From JBCDCB01 sp039182735 (lineage in GTDB: Bacteria > Planctomycetota > Phycisphaerae > Phycisphaerales > UBA1924): a DNA stretch of 52,528 nucleotides. Position numbers and translations under genes: made by a program. The DNA lies in NCBI GenBank assembly GCA_039182735.1, contig JBCDCB010000019.1:1-52528 (forward strand). The letters run 5' to 3'. Under the pieces are notes generated by a model. The model was not told where the DNA came from. It made no database searches and was given only the letters and a program-made list of their open reading frames with translations. Shown here piece after piece: positions 1 to 8,203 of the stretch; positions within the stretch are counted from its first letter, which is position 1, and each line of letters begins with the position of its first letter.

Positions 1-108
1 CTGCTCGCAAACCTGGTGGAACGCGGGGAACTGAGCGTGAGCGGCGCGCAGGCCGTGCAGCGCCTCGTCCGCGAGTCTGCCGCCGACCCGAACGGAACCA
101 AGCCATGA
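1..108 (+). CDS. C-terminal end of an unidentified protein (5' truncated by window)
   Basis: Frame 1 is open from the first base and ends at TGA 106-108, giving 35 residues that look helical (LVERGELSVSGAQAVQRLV). The stop overlaps the next start as ATGA, the arrangement of translationally coupled genes, so it is probably the last part of a gene in the same operon as the two small membrane proteins that follow. The LVERGELS pattern resembles coiled-coil phasin-like regulators, but 35 residues are too few to assign a family. Confidence 0.55.
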   Translation: MLANLVERGELSVSGAQAVQRLVRESAADPNGTKP

Positions 109-395
109 CCGACCACGCCAACAACCCGCTGCGCCGGCGCGCCTCCGGACTCGGCAACGCCGCGCTGAGCCTCGCGCTCACCGGCGGGCTGATGATCGTG
201 CTGATCCGCACGAGCCCCACGCGCGATCTCGATCCGACGCTCACTAACGCGCTCACGACGATCGGCGCTCTGATGCTGATCGCGAGCGTGTACCTGGGCG
301 TCGAGTACCGGCGCGCCCGCCTCGCCGCGGAACGTGCGCGGCTCAACGCGACCTCGCTCTCCACACCGCACAACCGCGAAGGAGCAACGCCATGA
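105..395 (+). CDS. small two-helix membrane protein, unknown function
   Basis: This is a 96-residue protein with two hydrophobic segments, about residues 20-35 (ALSLALTGGLMIVLI) and 48-64 (TTIGALMLIASVYLGV). An arginine-rich N-terminus (NPLRRRAS) and a basic stretch after the second helix (EYRRARLAAERAR) suggest both ends face the cytoplasm. It starts inside the stop of the preceding gene and its stop overlaps the next ATG at 392, so the three genes form a tight cluster. I recognise no family. The coupling suggests it works with the 118-residue membrane protein that follows. Confidence 0.65.
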   Translation: MTDHANNPLRRRASGLGNAALSLALTGGLMIVLIRTSPTRDLDPTLTNALTTIGALMLIASVYLGVEYRRARLAAERARLNATSLSTPHNREGATP

Positions 396-748
396 CACCG
401 TGGTTCACAGATCAAGAAGTAGGCTGGGCCGGCGCGATCGTTGGAACATCCGTCGGAATGCTCGGCGGGCTCTACGGCTGCCTCTGCGGGCTGCTCATCC
501 CCAAGGTCAAAGCCCGACGCCTGATCGAGTTCGTCGGCTGGACCGGCGCGAGCATCGGCGGCGTGGCGCTCATGTTCGGGTTCATCGCACTCGCGAAGGG
601 TCAACCCTTCGGCGTCTGGTGGATCGGGCTCAACACGGGCATCGTGACCGCGCCGCTCTTCACAGTCTTCAACCTGTGGCTCATCCCCAAGTTGTACGCG
701 CAGGCCGAGGCGCGCAAGCTCGACGCCGCCCAGATCCGCGCGTCATAG
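392..748 (+). CDS. small multi-helix membrane protein, unknown function
   Basis: This 118-residue protein has about four hydrophobic stretches: residues 12-35 (glycine-rich, AGAIVGTSVGMLGGLYGCLCG), 45-66, 73-90 and a C-terminal LFTVFNLWLIP. It begins at an ATG overlapping the stop of the preceding small membrane gene, so the two are probably co-translated. The end overlaps the stop of the convergent dehydrogenase gene by six bases, leaving no room for a separate terminator. No known family is recognised. A small membrane accessory or sensor subunit would fit. Confidence 0.65.
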   Translation: MTPWFTDQEVGWAGAIVGTSVGMLGGLYGCLCGLLIPKVKARRLIEFVGWTGASIGGVALMFGFIALAKGQPFGVWWIGLNTGIVTAPLFTVFNLWLIPKLYAQAEARKLDAAQIRAS

Positions 749-1699
749 CGGCTCCGGTGCCGGCCACTCCGGGCGCTCCCCGTTCAGCACGCGCCACACG
801 TCGCGCACGACCCACGACATCCGCTCGTGCGCGAGCCGCGTCGCCGCCCCGATGTGCGGCGAGAGGTGCCCGTTCGCAAGCCCGAGCAGCGGGTGATCCG
901 GCGCGATCGGTTCGGGCTCGTGCACGTCGAGCATCGCGCACGCGCCCGGCGCCTGCGACAGGAACGACGCGAGCGCCGCGTCGTCTACCACGAACCCCCT
1001 GCTCGTGTTGACGATCACGACGTCGTCCTTCACAAGGTTCAGCCGCCTGCGATCGAGCCAGTGCCGGTTGGACGGGCGCGCATCCACATGGATCGACAGC
1101 ACGTCCGCGCGCGACAGCAGCTCGTCTTCGCCCACCGTGCTCGCCCCGTGCCGATCCTCCGCGGCGATCTCCTTCATATCGTGATAGATCACCTCGGCGA
1201 AGAGCCCCGCCCCTGCGCGCGCGAGTTTCGAGCCGACGCGCCCCATCCCGAGGATGCCGAGTGTCATTTCGCACAACTGGCGGCGCGCACGCAGATCGGC
1301 GCGCAGCGACTTCCATTCCTCGATCGGCAACGCGCGATCCAGAAAGAGCCGGTCTCGCGTGCCGTCCAGCGCGAACGCGATCACCAACTCGACCACCGCG
1401 AGCGAGTTCGAATCGGGCGTGTAGACGACTTCGACGCCCCGCGCTCGGCACGCCGCGACATCGATGCTGTCGAGCCCGATCCCCGCGCGCCCGACGACGC
1501 GCAGCGCCGGCGCCGCATCGAGCAGCGCCTCATCGATACGCGTGTACGTGCGCACGACGAGCGCGTCTGCCGTTGGCAACAGCTCCGCGAACCGCTCCTC
1601 ATTGGACGCGCACCGCACGAGCTCCGCGCGCTGTCGCAGCCAATCGCCCGCCGCGTCGTCGAGGTGTTCCGTCTGGATGACAAGCGGTTGCGGCGACAC
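743..1699 (-). CDS. D-isomer specific 2-hydroxyacid dehydrogenase (phosphoglycerate dehydrogenase-like)
   Basis: The 318-residue protein has the order of the NAD-dependent D-2-hydroxyacid dehydrogenases: an N-terminal substrate lobe, a Rossmann segment with GILGMGRVGSKLA, then VNTSRGFVVDDAAL (catalytic Arg), LDVHEPEPI (catalytic Glu) and LSPHIGAAT (catalytic His). The triad is therefore intact. The best guess is oxidation of 3-phosphoglycerate or a related hydroxyacid. The length matches the short form lacking the C-terminal ACT regulatory domain, so the exact substrate is open. Translation begins at GTG 1699, six bases after the clpS stop, so it is the second gene of a clpS operon. Confidence 0.9.
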   Translation of the reverse strand: MSPQPLVIQTEHLDDAAGDWLRQRAELVRCASNEERFAELLPTADALVVRTYTRIDEALLDAAPALRVVGRAGIGLDSIDVAACRARGVEVVYTPDSNSLAVVELVIAFALDGTRDRLFLDRALPIEEWKSLRADLRARRQLCEMTLGILGMGRVGSKLARAGAGLFAEVIYHDMKEIAAEDRHGASTVGEDELLSRADVLSIHVDARPSNRHWLDRRRLNLVKDDVVIVNTSRGFVVDDAALASFLSQAPGACAMLDVHEPEPIAPDHPLLGLANGHLSPHIGAATRLAHERMSWVVRDVWRVLNGERPEWPAPEPL

Positions 1700-1705
1700 C
1701 GACGT

Positions 1706-2065
1706 TCAGGCGTCCTCGCCTTGCTCGGCGGGTTCGATGAATGCGCGCATCCCGACTTTGCTGCTCGCGATCAGCGGGTCGGCGCCGAAGCCGCGCACCT
1801 GCTGCACGCGCAGTTCCGCCAGCTCGCGGTGGGTCGTCTGACAGGTCGCGCGCCCGCGCGTATCGACCATGTGCGCGATACGGAACGCGTGCGCATCGTC
1901 GAACCCGAACACGTCGTTCATCAACTTCATGACGTACTCGTACGTGTGCTGCTGATCATCGAGCAGCACGACGTTCCAGAGCCACGGGCGGTCGGTCTTT
2001 GGCGTGCGCCGGGACGCGGGTTTCGTCGCGACGGCAACAGCGTTTTGCGATGCAGCGTCTTCCAT
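1706..2065 (-). CDS. clpS: ATP-dependent Clp protease adaptor ClpS
   Basis: The 119-residue protein has a short disordered N-terminus followed by a ClpS fold. Recognisable parts are WNVVLLDD, the helix EYVMKLMNDVFGFDDAHAFRIAHMV, and the ELAELRVQQVRGFG helix. ClpS binds the ClpA/ClpC N-domain and delivers N-degron substrates for degradation. Aligned by eye to E. coli ClpS, the degron-pocket residues Asn34 and His66 are both replaced by Asp here. I believe that is shared with a ClpS subgroup seen in planctomycetes, so substrate preference should not be assumed. It starts at ATG 2065, divergent from the HU gene. Confidence 0.88.
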   Translation of the reverse strand: MEDAASQNAVAVATKPASRRTPKTDRPWLWNVVLLDDQQHTYEYVMKLMNDVFGFDDAHAFRIAHMVDTRGRATCQTTHRELAELRVQQVRGFGADPLIASSKVGMRAFIEPAEQGEDA

Positions 2066-2159
2066 CGCGGCATTCTACACCCGTTCCCACGGGCAATTCA
2101 CACGCTGTACACAAGATGTGACGATGCGCATCGCGTCTCACGACACGGAATCGAACCTG

Positions 2160-2187
2160 TTGACACCACGCCGACCGTCGCTAGGTT
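2160..2187 (+). promoter_or_regulatory. candidate sigma-70-type promoter for the HU gene
   Basis: A perfect -35 hexamer TTGACA at 2160-2165 is followed after 16 bases by TAGGTT at 2182-2187, a weak -10. It lies in the 222-bp gap between divergent clpS and HU, about 100 bases before the HU start. The -35 match is striking in such a GC-rich sequence; the -10 is the weak part of the call. Confidence 0.45.
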
Positions 2188-2287
2188 GTCTCGCTTCGCC
2201 CGGCGTCGGTTCGAGCCGGTCGTGACCGACCAGAACAGGCTTCAGCGTCGCTCCATGTCCGAGCCCGCGCTGTCCGGGAGCCCGCTG

Positions 2288-2587
2288 ATGAATAAAGGCG
2301 ATCTTGTCGAGAGCGTTGCCTCGCAAATGGGCGAGACCAAAGCACAGGCCCACCGCGCTGTTGACGCGGTGCTCAAGGCCATCGCCGAGGGCATCGCGCA
2401 CGAAGACAAGGTCGTCCTCTCGGGCTTCGGCACGTTCCGCAAAGCCGAACGCAAGGCCCGCGCGGGTGTCCACCCCGCGACACGCGAGCGCGTGGAGATC
2501 CCCGCGGGGGTCACGGTGCGCTTCACCGCTGCGGACAATCTCAAGGACCGCGCCAAGCAGAACGGGCACGGTCACTTCGAGAACTAA
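2288..2587 (+). CDS. HU/IHF-family histone-like DNA-binding protein
   Basis: The 99-residue protein starts MNKGDLVESVA and carries the HU landmarks: the dimerising helices, VVLSGFGTFRKAERKARAG leading into the DNA-binding beta arm, and NPxT-like HPATRERVEIPAG at the arm tip, ending VRFTAADNLKDRA. It should bend and compact DNA as a dimer. I chose ATG 2288 rather than ATG 2255 because MNKGDLV is the usual family start and GGGAG sits seven bases upstream (2276-2280). The stop overlaps the end of the convergent trpE by four bases. Confidence 0.93.
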   Translation: MNKGDLVESVASQMGETKAQAHRAVDAVLKAIAEGIAHEDKVVLSGFGTFRKAERKARAGVHPATRERVEIPAGVTVRFTAADNLKDRAKQNGHGHFEN

Positions 2588-4218
2588 TCGCGCGCCGCGA
2601 ACGCGCGTTCGGCGCACACGATCGCTTCTACCATCGCCGCCGCCTTGTTGACGGTCTCGTCGTACTCCGCGCCGGCGTCCGAGTCGAAGACGATCCCCCC
2701 CGCCGACTGCACGTGGTACGTCCAGTTCGTCCCGTCGTGCCGCGATGCGGGCACGACGATCGTGCGCAGCGCGAGCGCGACGTCCATCTGCCCGTCGAAG
2801 CCGATGGCGCCCATGCCGCCGCCGTACGGGCCGCGCCGGATCGGCTCGAGCTCATCGATGATCTGCATCGCGCGCACCTTGGGCGCGCCGCTGATGGTCC
2901 CGACGGGCAGCGCGGCGCGCAGCGCGTCCCACGCGTCGAGCCCTTCGTGCAGCACGCCCGTGACGGTCGATGAGATGTGCATGACGTGGCTGTAGCGCTC
3001 GATCTCGAAGGCCGCGTCGAGCCGAACGCTCGCCGGGTCGGCGACCTTGCCCACGTCGTTGCGCCCGAGGTCCACCAGCATGATGTGCTCGGCGCGTTCC
3101 TTCGCGTCGTCGAGCAGATCGCGTTCGAGGGCCTTGTCTTCTTCCTCGCTGTCGCCCCGCCGGCGCGTGCCCGCGAGCGGTCGGTTCGTCACGCGCATCG
3201 AGCCGTCCGCCTCCCGGCTCACCCGGCAGAGAATCTCCGGGCTCGACGCCACCAGGATCGTCCCGCTCCCCTGCATGTACACCATGTAGGGCGACGGATT
3301 CACCGCGCGCAGCGCGCGATACACATCGAACGGATCCGCCCGGCTAACCTTCTCGAACCGCTGGCCGAGCACGACCTGAAAGATGTCGCCCGCTCGGATG
3401 TACGACTTGGCGCGCTCGACCATCTCCGCATGCGTTTCCCGTGTCATGTTCGACGCCGGCATGTTCGCGACGAGCGCCCCACGCTCGCTCCGCTCCAGCA
3501 CGCCCGCGGGCAGCGGCGTCGTGTGCGACTCGATCGCCCGCACCGTGCGCGCGATCAGCGCCATCGCGCTCTCGTACCGCTCCGCCGCGTCGTCCGCCGC
3601 GCCCACCTCCGCCGTCACCACCACGTGAACGACTTTGTCCACGTGATCAAAGACAACCACGCGGTCGTACATCGCCATGTGCAGATCGGGCAGCTCGCGA
3701 TCGTCACGCGGCGCGCCCGCCCACGGCAGCTTCCCGGGCTCGGCGAACCGAACCGTGTCGTACGACGCGAACCCCGTCCACCCGCCCGTGAAGCACGCCG
3801 GCAGCGCCGATGCGTTGCACATCTCGCGCGGCACCAGCCGAAGCTCGTTCGTCAGCTCACGCGGGATCGCGAACGGATCCTGCACCTCACGCTCTTCCAG
3901 ATGCTCGTGCCCACGCCTGCGATCAAGCAGGCGCACACGGTTCTTGTGCGCGATCACCTCGACCACCGGCTGCGCGCCCATGATCGAATGTCGCCCGACC
4001 CGCTCGCCCCCCTCGACGGACTCGAACAGGAACGACGGGTCCGTGCGCTCGTCGGCGTGTACGAGCCGCCGGTACGCCAGCACCGGGGTGAGTTGGTCGG
4101 CCAGCAAACGCACGCCGACCGTCACCAGGAGCGGCCCGCCGCCCTTCGGGACGCCTTCGCCGGCGCGGGCGCGGCGCACGACGTCGCAAAAGCCTTGCTT
4201 ATCGAGGTTCGCGTGCAT
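2584..4218 (-). CDS. trpE: anthranilate synthase component I
   Basis: The 544-residue protein matches the chorismate-utilising enzymes. The N-terminal part includes SFLFESVEGGERVGRHS. The catalytic domain carries AGDIFQVVLGQRFE, SPYMVYMQGSGTILVASSPE, TNRPLAGTRRRG, HIMLVDLGRNDVGKVA, LPVGTISGAPKVRAM and GPYGGGMGAIGFDG. With a glutamine amidotransferase subunit it makes anthranilate from chorismate for tryptophan. No trpG or other trp gene is next to it here. PYGGG and the SGAPKVRAM loop favour TrpE over PabB or isochorismate synthase, though PabB activity cannot be excluded by eye. Confidence 0.93.
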   Translation of the reverse strand: MHANLDKQGFCDVVRRARAGEGVPKGGGPLLVTVGVRLLADQLTPVLAYRRLVHADERTDPSFLFESVEGGERVGRHSIMGAQPVVEVIAHKNRVRLLDRRRGHEHLEEREVQDPFAIPRELTNELRLVPREMCNASALPACFTGGWTGFASYDTVRFAEPGKLPWAGAPRDDRELPDLHMAMYDRVVVFDHVDKVVHVVVTAEVGAADDAAERYESAMALIARTVRAIESHTTPLPAGVLERSERGALVANMPASNMTRETHAEMVERAKSYIRAGDIFQVVLGQRFEKVSRADPFDVYRALRAVNPSPYMVYMQGSGTILVASSPEILCRVSREADGSMRVTNRPLAGTRRRGDSEEEDKALERDLLDDAKERAEHIMLVDLGRNDVGKVADPASVRLDAAFEIERYSHVMHISSTVTGVLHEGLDAWDALRAALPVGTISGAPKVRAMQIIDELEPIRRGPYGGGMGAIGFDGQMDVALALRTIVVPASRHDGTNWTYHVQSAGGIVFDSDAGAEYDETVNKAAAMVEAIVCAERAFAARD

Positions 4219-4270
4219 GGGGCCGCGAGTGTAGCCCGCTCTCGCGGACCGCCCCGGCTACCCTTGTGCC

Positions 4271-4717
4271 GTGCAGCGAGCCAGACGATCCAGCATCGAG
4301 CCGCGCGTGGACATGCTCCCGCTCATCGACGTGGTCTTCCTGCTGCTCACGTTCTTCATCTTCGCGCTGGCGCTCTCGGTGCGGTTTGAACTGACGAACG
4401 TCCGCCTGCCGCGCGTCGCGTCGGGCGAGACCGTGGAAGACGCACCGGCCGTGCGCATCGAGCTGCGTTCAGACGGCACGCTCGCGATCGACGACGCGGT
4501 CGTCGAGTGGGACCTCGTGGAAGTCGCGCTCGATGAGACTCTTCCCGGCGCCGACCTCACCCGCGTCTACCTCGCGATCGATCGCGAGAGCAGCAGCGGC
4601 GACCTCTTCCGCGTCGTGGACCTGCTCCGCGCCCGAGGCGTCGAGGACCTGCGTTTCCTGCGCTCCCCCGCGAGCCCCACACCCATCGGAGGCGCCGATG
4701 ACGCCCCCGGCTCATGA
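4271..4717 (+). CDS. ExbD/TolR-family biopolymer transport protein
   Basis: The 148-residue protein has a short basic N-terminus, one transmembrane helix with the family signature (MLPLIDVVFLLLTFFIFAL, with the proton-path Asp in LIDVV), and a periplasmic domain. ExbD/TolR proteins work with ExbB/TolQ to couple the proton gradient to outer-membrane processes. Translation probably starts at GTG 4271, keeping the residues before the helix. The TonB-like gene starts inside this gene at 4698. No ExbB/TolQ gene is adjacent; trpE lies divergently upstream. Confidence 0.85.
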   Translation: MQRARRSSIEPRVDMLPLIDVVFLLLTFFIFALALSVRFELTNVRLPRVASGETVEDAPAVRIELRSDGTLAIDDAVVEWDLVEVALDETLPGADLTRVYLAIDRESSSGDLFRVVDLLRARGVEDLRFLRSPASPTPIGGADDAPGS

Positions 4718-5861
4718 TCGCGCCCGCCTTCTCAGCGGCTTCGGGATCAGCATCCTCGTCCATGTCCTGCTGATCGTCGTGATGCCCCTCGTCGTGCTCG
4801 CCGGCGGCAGCGAGCCGCTCGCGCAGGACCGCGAGCGATGGATCGACCTGCCCCCGCTGGAGCAGGAGCCGCCGCTCATCGGGATGGAAGGCGGTCGCCC
4901 CGACACGCAGACGTGGCTCGGTTTCGAAGACCCCACCGAGCACTCGGCGCGACAGGCCGAGACCGAGCAGTCGCTGCTCGAGTTCGACGAGACGGGCACG
5001 GAAAAGGGGCAAGCTGGCACCGGTCCGGGCGAAGCGCCGCCCGCCGAACCGACGCCGCAGCCAACAAATCCCGCGCCGCAGCCGACCCCACCCGTCCCGG
5101 TGACGCAGAACGCCGCCGAGTCGCCTGCGCCGGTGAACGAGGTGCTCGCGCCGGTGGAAACGGCGGAGCAGCCCGCCGCGCCGGCCCCCGTGCCCGTCGA
5201 GTCACCCCCGACGCCCGAGCCGGAGATCCGCGAGCCCGTGCGCACGGTGGAGAACCCCGCATCAACCGACCCGGGCCCCGTCGAGCCGGAGCCGCGACCG
5301 GTCGAGGCGACCGAGGTCCCGACCGAACAAGCCGAGACGCCCGTCGAAACGCCCGAGCCAACCGATTCGACTGCCGAGCCCGTGCGCGTCGAGCGACCCG
5401 CGGCGATCGTGATGAGCCCCATCGAGCGATGGAACCGCGAGCAGGGCACGCCGACGCTTCGGCGAGCGCTCCGGGGCAGCGGCGCGCCGGCGGATCGCCA
5501 GGCCCTCGCGACCGCCATCGAGGAGGCCATCGAGTTCCGCCCCGGACGCGCCCCGTCCGCCGAGGGCATGCGCCTGAAACCCGTCGCGCCGGCCTTCTCG
5601 CACTTCAACCAGCTCACGGTCCGCCCGGACAACCCCGTCGCGCGGCTCCTCTTCCGTGCCGACGGCAACGTCGAAGACGTCATCTTCCTCCGAGGCTCCG
5701 GCAGCCGGGACGTGGATCGCAACGTCGAAGACGCGCTCTACGAGTGGGAGGCCGAGGGCGAGCGCCTGGACAAACTTCGGGAGACGTTCGGCTTACCGGA
5801 CCCGGACGCTCCGGAAGACGAGATCCCCACAATTGCGGTGGACGTTGAGATCATTTTGTGA
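4698..5861 (+). CDS. TonB-like periplasm-spanning protein
   Basis: This 387-residue protein starts within the end of the ExbD gene. It has one N-terminal transmembrane segment (about residues 14-36, SILVHVLLIVVMPLVVLAG), an acidic region with WLGFEDPTEHS, a long Pro/Glu/Thr/Val-rich stretch (about residues 110-235) and a folded C-terminal region ending DVEIIL. A membrane anchor, extended Pro-rich spacer and compact C-domain make the architecture of TonB/TolA, and the ExbD neighbour supports it. The C-domain lacks an obvious TonB YP motif, so it could be a TolA-like or lineage-specific version. Confidence 0.7.
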   Translation: MTPPAHDRARLLSGFGISILVHVLLIVVMPLVVLAGGSEPLAQDRERWIDLPPLEQEPPLIGMEGGRPDTQTWLGFEDPTEHSARQAETEQSLLEFDETGTEKGQAGTGPGEAPPAEPTPQPTNPAPQPTPPVPVTQNAAESPAPVNEVLAPVETAEQPAAPAPVPVESPPTPEPEIREPVRTVENPASTDPGPVEPEPRPVEATEVPTEQAETPVETPEPTDSTAEPVRVERPAAIVMSPIERWNREQGTPTLRRALRGSGAPADRQALATAIEEAIEFRPGRAPSAEGMRLKPVAPAFSHFNQLTVRPDNPVARLLFRADGNVEDVIFLRGSGSRDVDRNVEDALYEWEAEGERLDKLRETFGLPDPDAPEDEIPTIAVDVEIIL

Positions 5862-5947
5862 ACAAGTATCGTTCTTCCTCATCCATGTGCGCGTTTTCAT
5901 CGAAGACTGAAAAAACCACGCACCCGGTTGGGATTGAGGAGTTCGAC

Positions 5948-6436
5948 ATGCGTCTCAGCAAGCGTTCCGAGTACGGCATCAAGGCCATCATGCAGCTCGC
6001 CCAGCGCCAGAGCGGCGGATATCTGCAGTCCCGCGAAATCGCGAGCACCGAAGACCTGCCCGCCAAGTTCCTCGAGTCCATCCTCCTCGCCCTCCGCAAC
6101 GCCCGCATGCTCGAATCCAAGGTCGGTGCCGGCGGCGGCTACCGCCTCTGCCGACCCATCGACTCCATCTCCCTCCGAGAGGTCATCGATGCGCTCGAAC
6201 CCGACGCGCAGAGCACGCCCACCGGCAACGGGCACGGGGCGGATCAGCCCATGAACGGCAACGGGCAGGCGCATCCCACGACCCCGCCAAGCCCCGGTGC
6301 CCAGGCGCTCGCGTTCATCAACAACCAGATCGACGACGCGCTGCAGAAGAGCATCGGCTCGCTCTCCGTCGCCGAGCTCATGATCAAGGTCGAAGAGCGT
6401 CCCGCCGCTCGCACCCCGCAGCCGACGGGCGTTTGA
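5948..6436 (+). CDS. Rrf2-family transcriptional regulator
   Basis: The 162-residue protein begins MRLSKRSEYGIKAIMQLAQ, typical of Rrf2 proteins, with a winged helix (SREIASTEDLPAKFLESILLALRNARMLESK, then GAGGGYRL). The start is set by GAGGAG at 5936-5941. Rrf2 proteins such as IscR bind an Fe-S cluster through three cysteines after the wing. Here the only cysteine is Cys68, and the usual cysteine loop is replaced by a Gly/Asn/Pro-rich insert (about residues 88-118). It may sense something else or act without a cofactor. It lies between the TonB-like and secreted-protein genes. Confidence 0.85.
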   Translation: MRLSKRSEYGIKAIMQLAQRQSGGYLQSREIASTEDLPAKFLESILLALRNARMLESKVGAGGGYRLCRPIDSISLREVIDALEPDAQSTPTGNGHGADQPMNGNGQAHPTTPPSPGAQALAFINNQIDDALQKSIGSLSVAELMIKVEERPAARTPQPTGV

Positions 6437-6495
6437 TGCGGGTTTCCGAAGGCCGCTGACCGCGTGGGGCGCATCGGGCCGATAGAGTGAATCCG

Positions 6496-7083
6496 ATGCG
6501 TCGTTTCGGTCAAAGCGCCATTCTGCTCCCGTTGTTGCTGTCGGCTGCCGCCGCGGGCCAGCAGATCGAGTTCGAGCCGAACCCGTTCACCGCGCCCGAC
6601 CGCATCACGCCGGTAGACATGGGCTTTGCTGACGTGAATCCGCTGGCGACCCCCCTGCTCCGCGTGCACAACGACACACGCCTCGATACCAACTTCGAGC
6701 AGGTCTATGCGCTCCCGGGCGGCGGCTTCGCACGCCAGGCCGGTGCCATCCGCGCGACCTTCAACGAATCCAATTACGTGCGCGATCGGCGCAGCGGACG
6801 CGTGAGCGCGCCGATCCCCGCTGGCACGGTCTTCGAGATCGGCCCGCAGCCCGTTTCGACGCCGCTGCAGTCTCCGCGCCGTCAGTTCAGCGCCTCGGCC
6901 GTGAGCCAGCGCGTGGACGTCAGCCGACCGGCCATCCGTCTCGCTCGCCCCGCGCGTGATGTGGAAACCGTGATCGGCCGCGCCCCGGACCGTCCGATCG
7001 AGCGCGTCTCACCCATGCTCAACGAGCGCACACGTGCCGAACGCCTTTACGCGATCACGACGCGGGTGCTCGAAGAGGGCTGA
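6496..7083 (+). CDS. secreted protein of unknown function
   Basis: The 195-residue protein starts with a clear signal peptide (MRRFGQSAILLPLLLSAAAAG, probable cleavage before QQIEF). The mature part is polar with few cysteines or known motifs and ends in a helical KxRxERLYAIT-like segment (NERTRAERLYAITTRVLEEG). ATG 6496 gives the best signal peptide; an in-frame GTG nine bases upstream is the alternative. I do not recognise a family. It stands 13 bases before the convergent end of floA. Confidence 0.65.
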   Translation: MRRFGQSAILLPLLLSAAAAGQQIEFEPNPFTAPDRITPVDMGFADVNPLATPLLRVHNDTRLDTNFEQVYALPGGGFARQAGAIRATFNESNYVRDRRSGRVSAPIPAGTVFEIGPQPVSTPLQSPRRQFSASAVSQRVDVSRPAIRLARPARDVETVIGRAPDRPIERVSPMLNERTRAERLYAITTRVLEEG

Positions 7084-7096
7084 TCGTCACAAACGG

Positions 7097-8107
7097 TTAG
7101 TTGCCGCCCGCCGAGTTGCTGTGATCGTCGTCGCCCGAGATCGACTGTCGCATCGTCGTGTCGGCGATCATGTTCTGCATGCGGTAGTAGTCCATGATGC
7201 CCATGTTCCCCTGGCGGAACGCGTCGGCCATCGCCTTGGGCACCTCCGCCTGCGCCAGCACCACGAGCGCCTGGTTCTTCTGCTCCTCGGCCTTGAATTC
7301 CTGTTCCTGCGCCATCGCCATCGCGCGGCGCTTCTCGGCCTCGGCCTGGAACCGCTTCTTGTCCGCCTCGGCCTGATCGGCCTGCAGCTTCGCGCCGATG
7401 TTCTCGCCCACGTCGATGTCCGCAATATCGATCGACAGAATCTCGAACGCGGTGCCCGCGTCGAGCCCGCGCTGCAGCACGGTCTTGGAGATGCGGTCGG
7501 GGTTTTCGAGCACGTCTTTGTGCGTCTCGGAGGAGCCGATCGTCGAGACCACGCCCTCGCCCACGCGCGCGACGATCGTCTCTTCCGTCGCACCACCCAC
7601 GAGGCGCTGCAGGTTCGCGCGCACGGTGACGCGGGCGCGGGCCTTGAGCTGGATACCATCCTTCGCCACGGCGTCCACCGTCGGGCGACCGAGCTTCGGG
7701 TTGGGCACGTCGATGACCTTCGGGTTCACCGACGTCTGCACCGCGTCGAGGATGTCACGACCCGCGAGGTCGATCGCGCACGCCATTTCCCACGGCAGCT
7801 CGATTTTCGCACGCGCCGACGCGATCAACGCGTTGATCACGCTCGGCACGCGCCCACCGGCGAGGTAGTGCGTCTCGAGTTCGTTCGTCGCGACCTCGAT
7901 GCCCGCCTTCACCGCACGGATGCGGCTCAGCACGATCGTCCGCGGATCGACCTTGCGCAGACGCATCCCGATCAACGCGAAAATGCTGACTGGTGCGCCC
8001 GAGAGCAGCGCCTGCAGCCACAGGTTGATGAAGTTGAGCAGGAACGCGCCGACGACGAGCAGGATCAACCCGCCGATGATGATCGCGGCAACAATGACGG
8101 GACTCAT
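7097..8107 (-). CDS. floA: flotillin-like protein FloA
   Basis: The 336-residue protein has an N-terminal membrane hairpin (VIVAAIIIGGLILLVVGAFLL), an SPFH-like domain (RLRKVDPRTIVLSRIRAVKAGIEV; DVQTSVNPKVIDVP-type strand) and the family's long Ala/Glu/Gln-rich coiled coil (QADQAEADKKRFQAEAEKRR). It closely follows the UPF0365/FloA pattern. FloA oligomers organise membrane microdomains and affect fluidity and signalling. It is downstream of two NfeD-type genes on the same strand, the usual pairing of flotillins with NfeD proteins, which supports both calls. Confidence 0.93.
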   Translation of the reverse strand: MSPVIVAAIIIGGLILLVVGAFLLNFINLWLQALLSGAPVSIFALIGMRLRKVDPRTIVLSRIRAVKAGIEVATNELETHYLAGGRVPSVINALIASARAKIELPWEMACAIDLAGRDILDAVQTSVNPKVIDVPNPKLGRPTVDAVAKDGIQLKARARVTVRANLQRLVGGATEETIVARVGEGVVSTIGSSETHKDVLENPDRISKTVLQRGLDAGTAFEILSIDIADIDVGENIGAKLQADQAEADKKRFQAEAEKRRAMAMAQEQEFKAEEQKNQALVVLAQAEVPKAMADAFRQGNMGIMDYYRMQNMIADTTMRQSISGDDDHSNSAGGN

Positions 8108-8203
8108 GCGGAAGCCTCTCCGAGCGGTGCGCTCGTCCGGACGTGCGTGGGAGGCTCAACCGCCTCCGCGCGGAGTGTAGTGCAATCGGGCGGGCTCAGA
8201 CGG

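Noticed and set aside
2095..2230. tRNA-like GGTTCGA/TCGAACC motifs in the clpS-HU gap
   Set aside because: The T-loop-like strings are not flanked by matching stems on either strand and no acceptor or anticodon arms can be drawn.
827..2254. Long plus-strand open frame antisense to the dehydrogenase and clpS
   Set aside because: Only its last part from 2288, the HU gene, has protein-family features; the rest is antisense GC noise.
2977..4389. 470-codon plus-strand frame opposite trpE
   Set aside because: Arg/His-rich reading without motifs, fully antisense to a clear TrpE.
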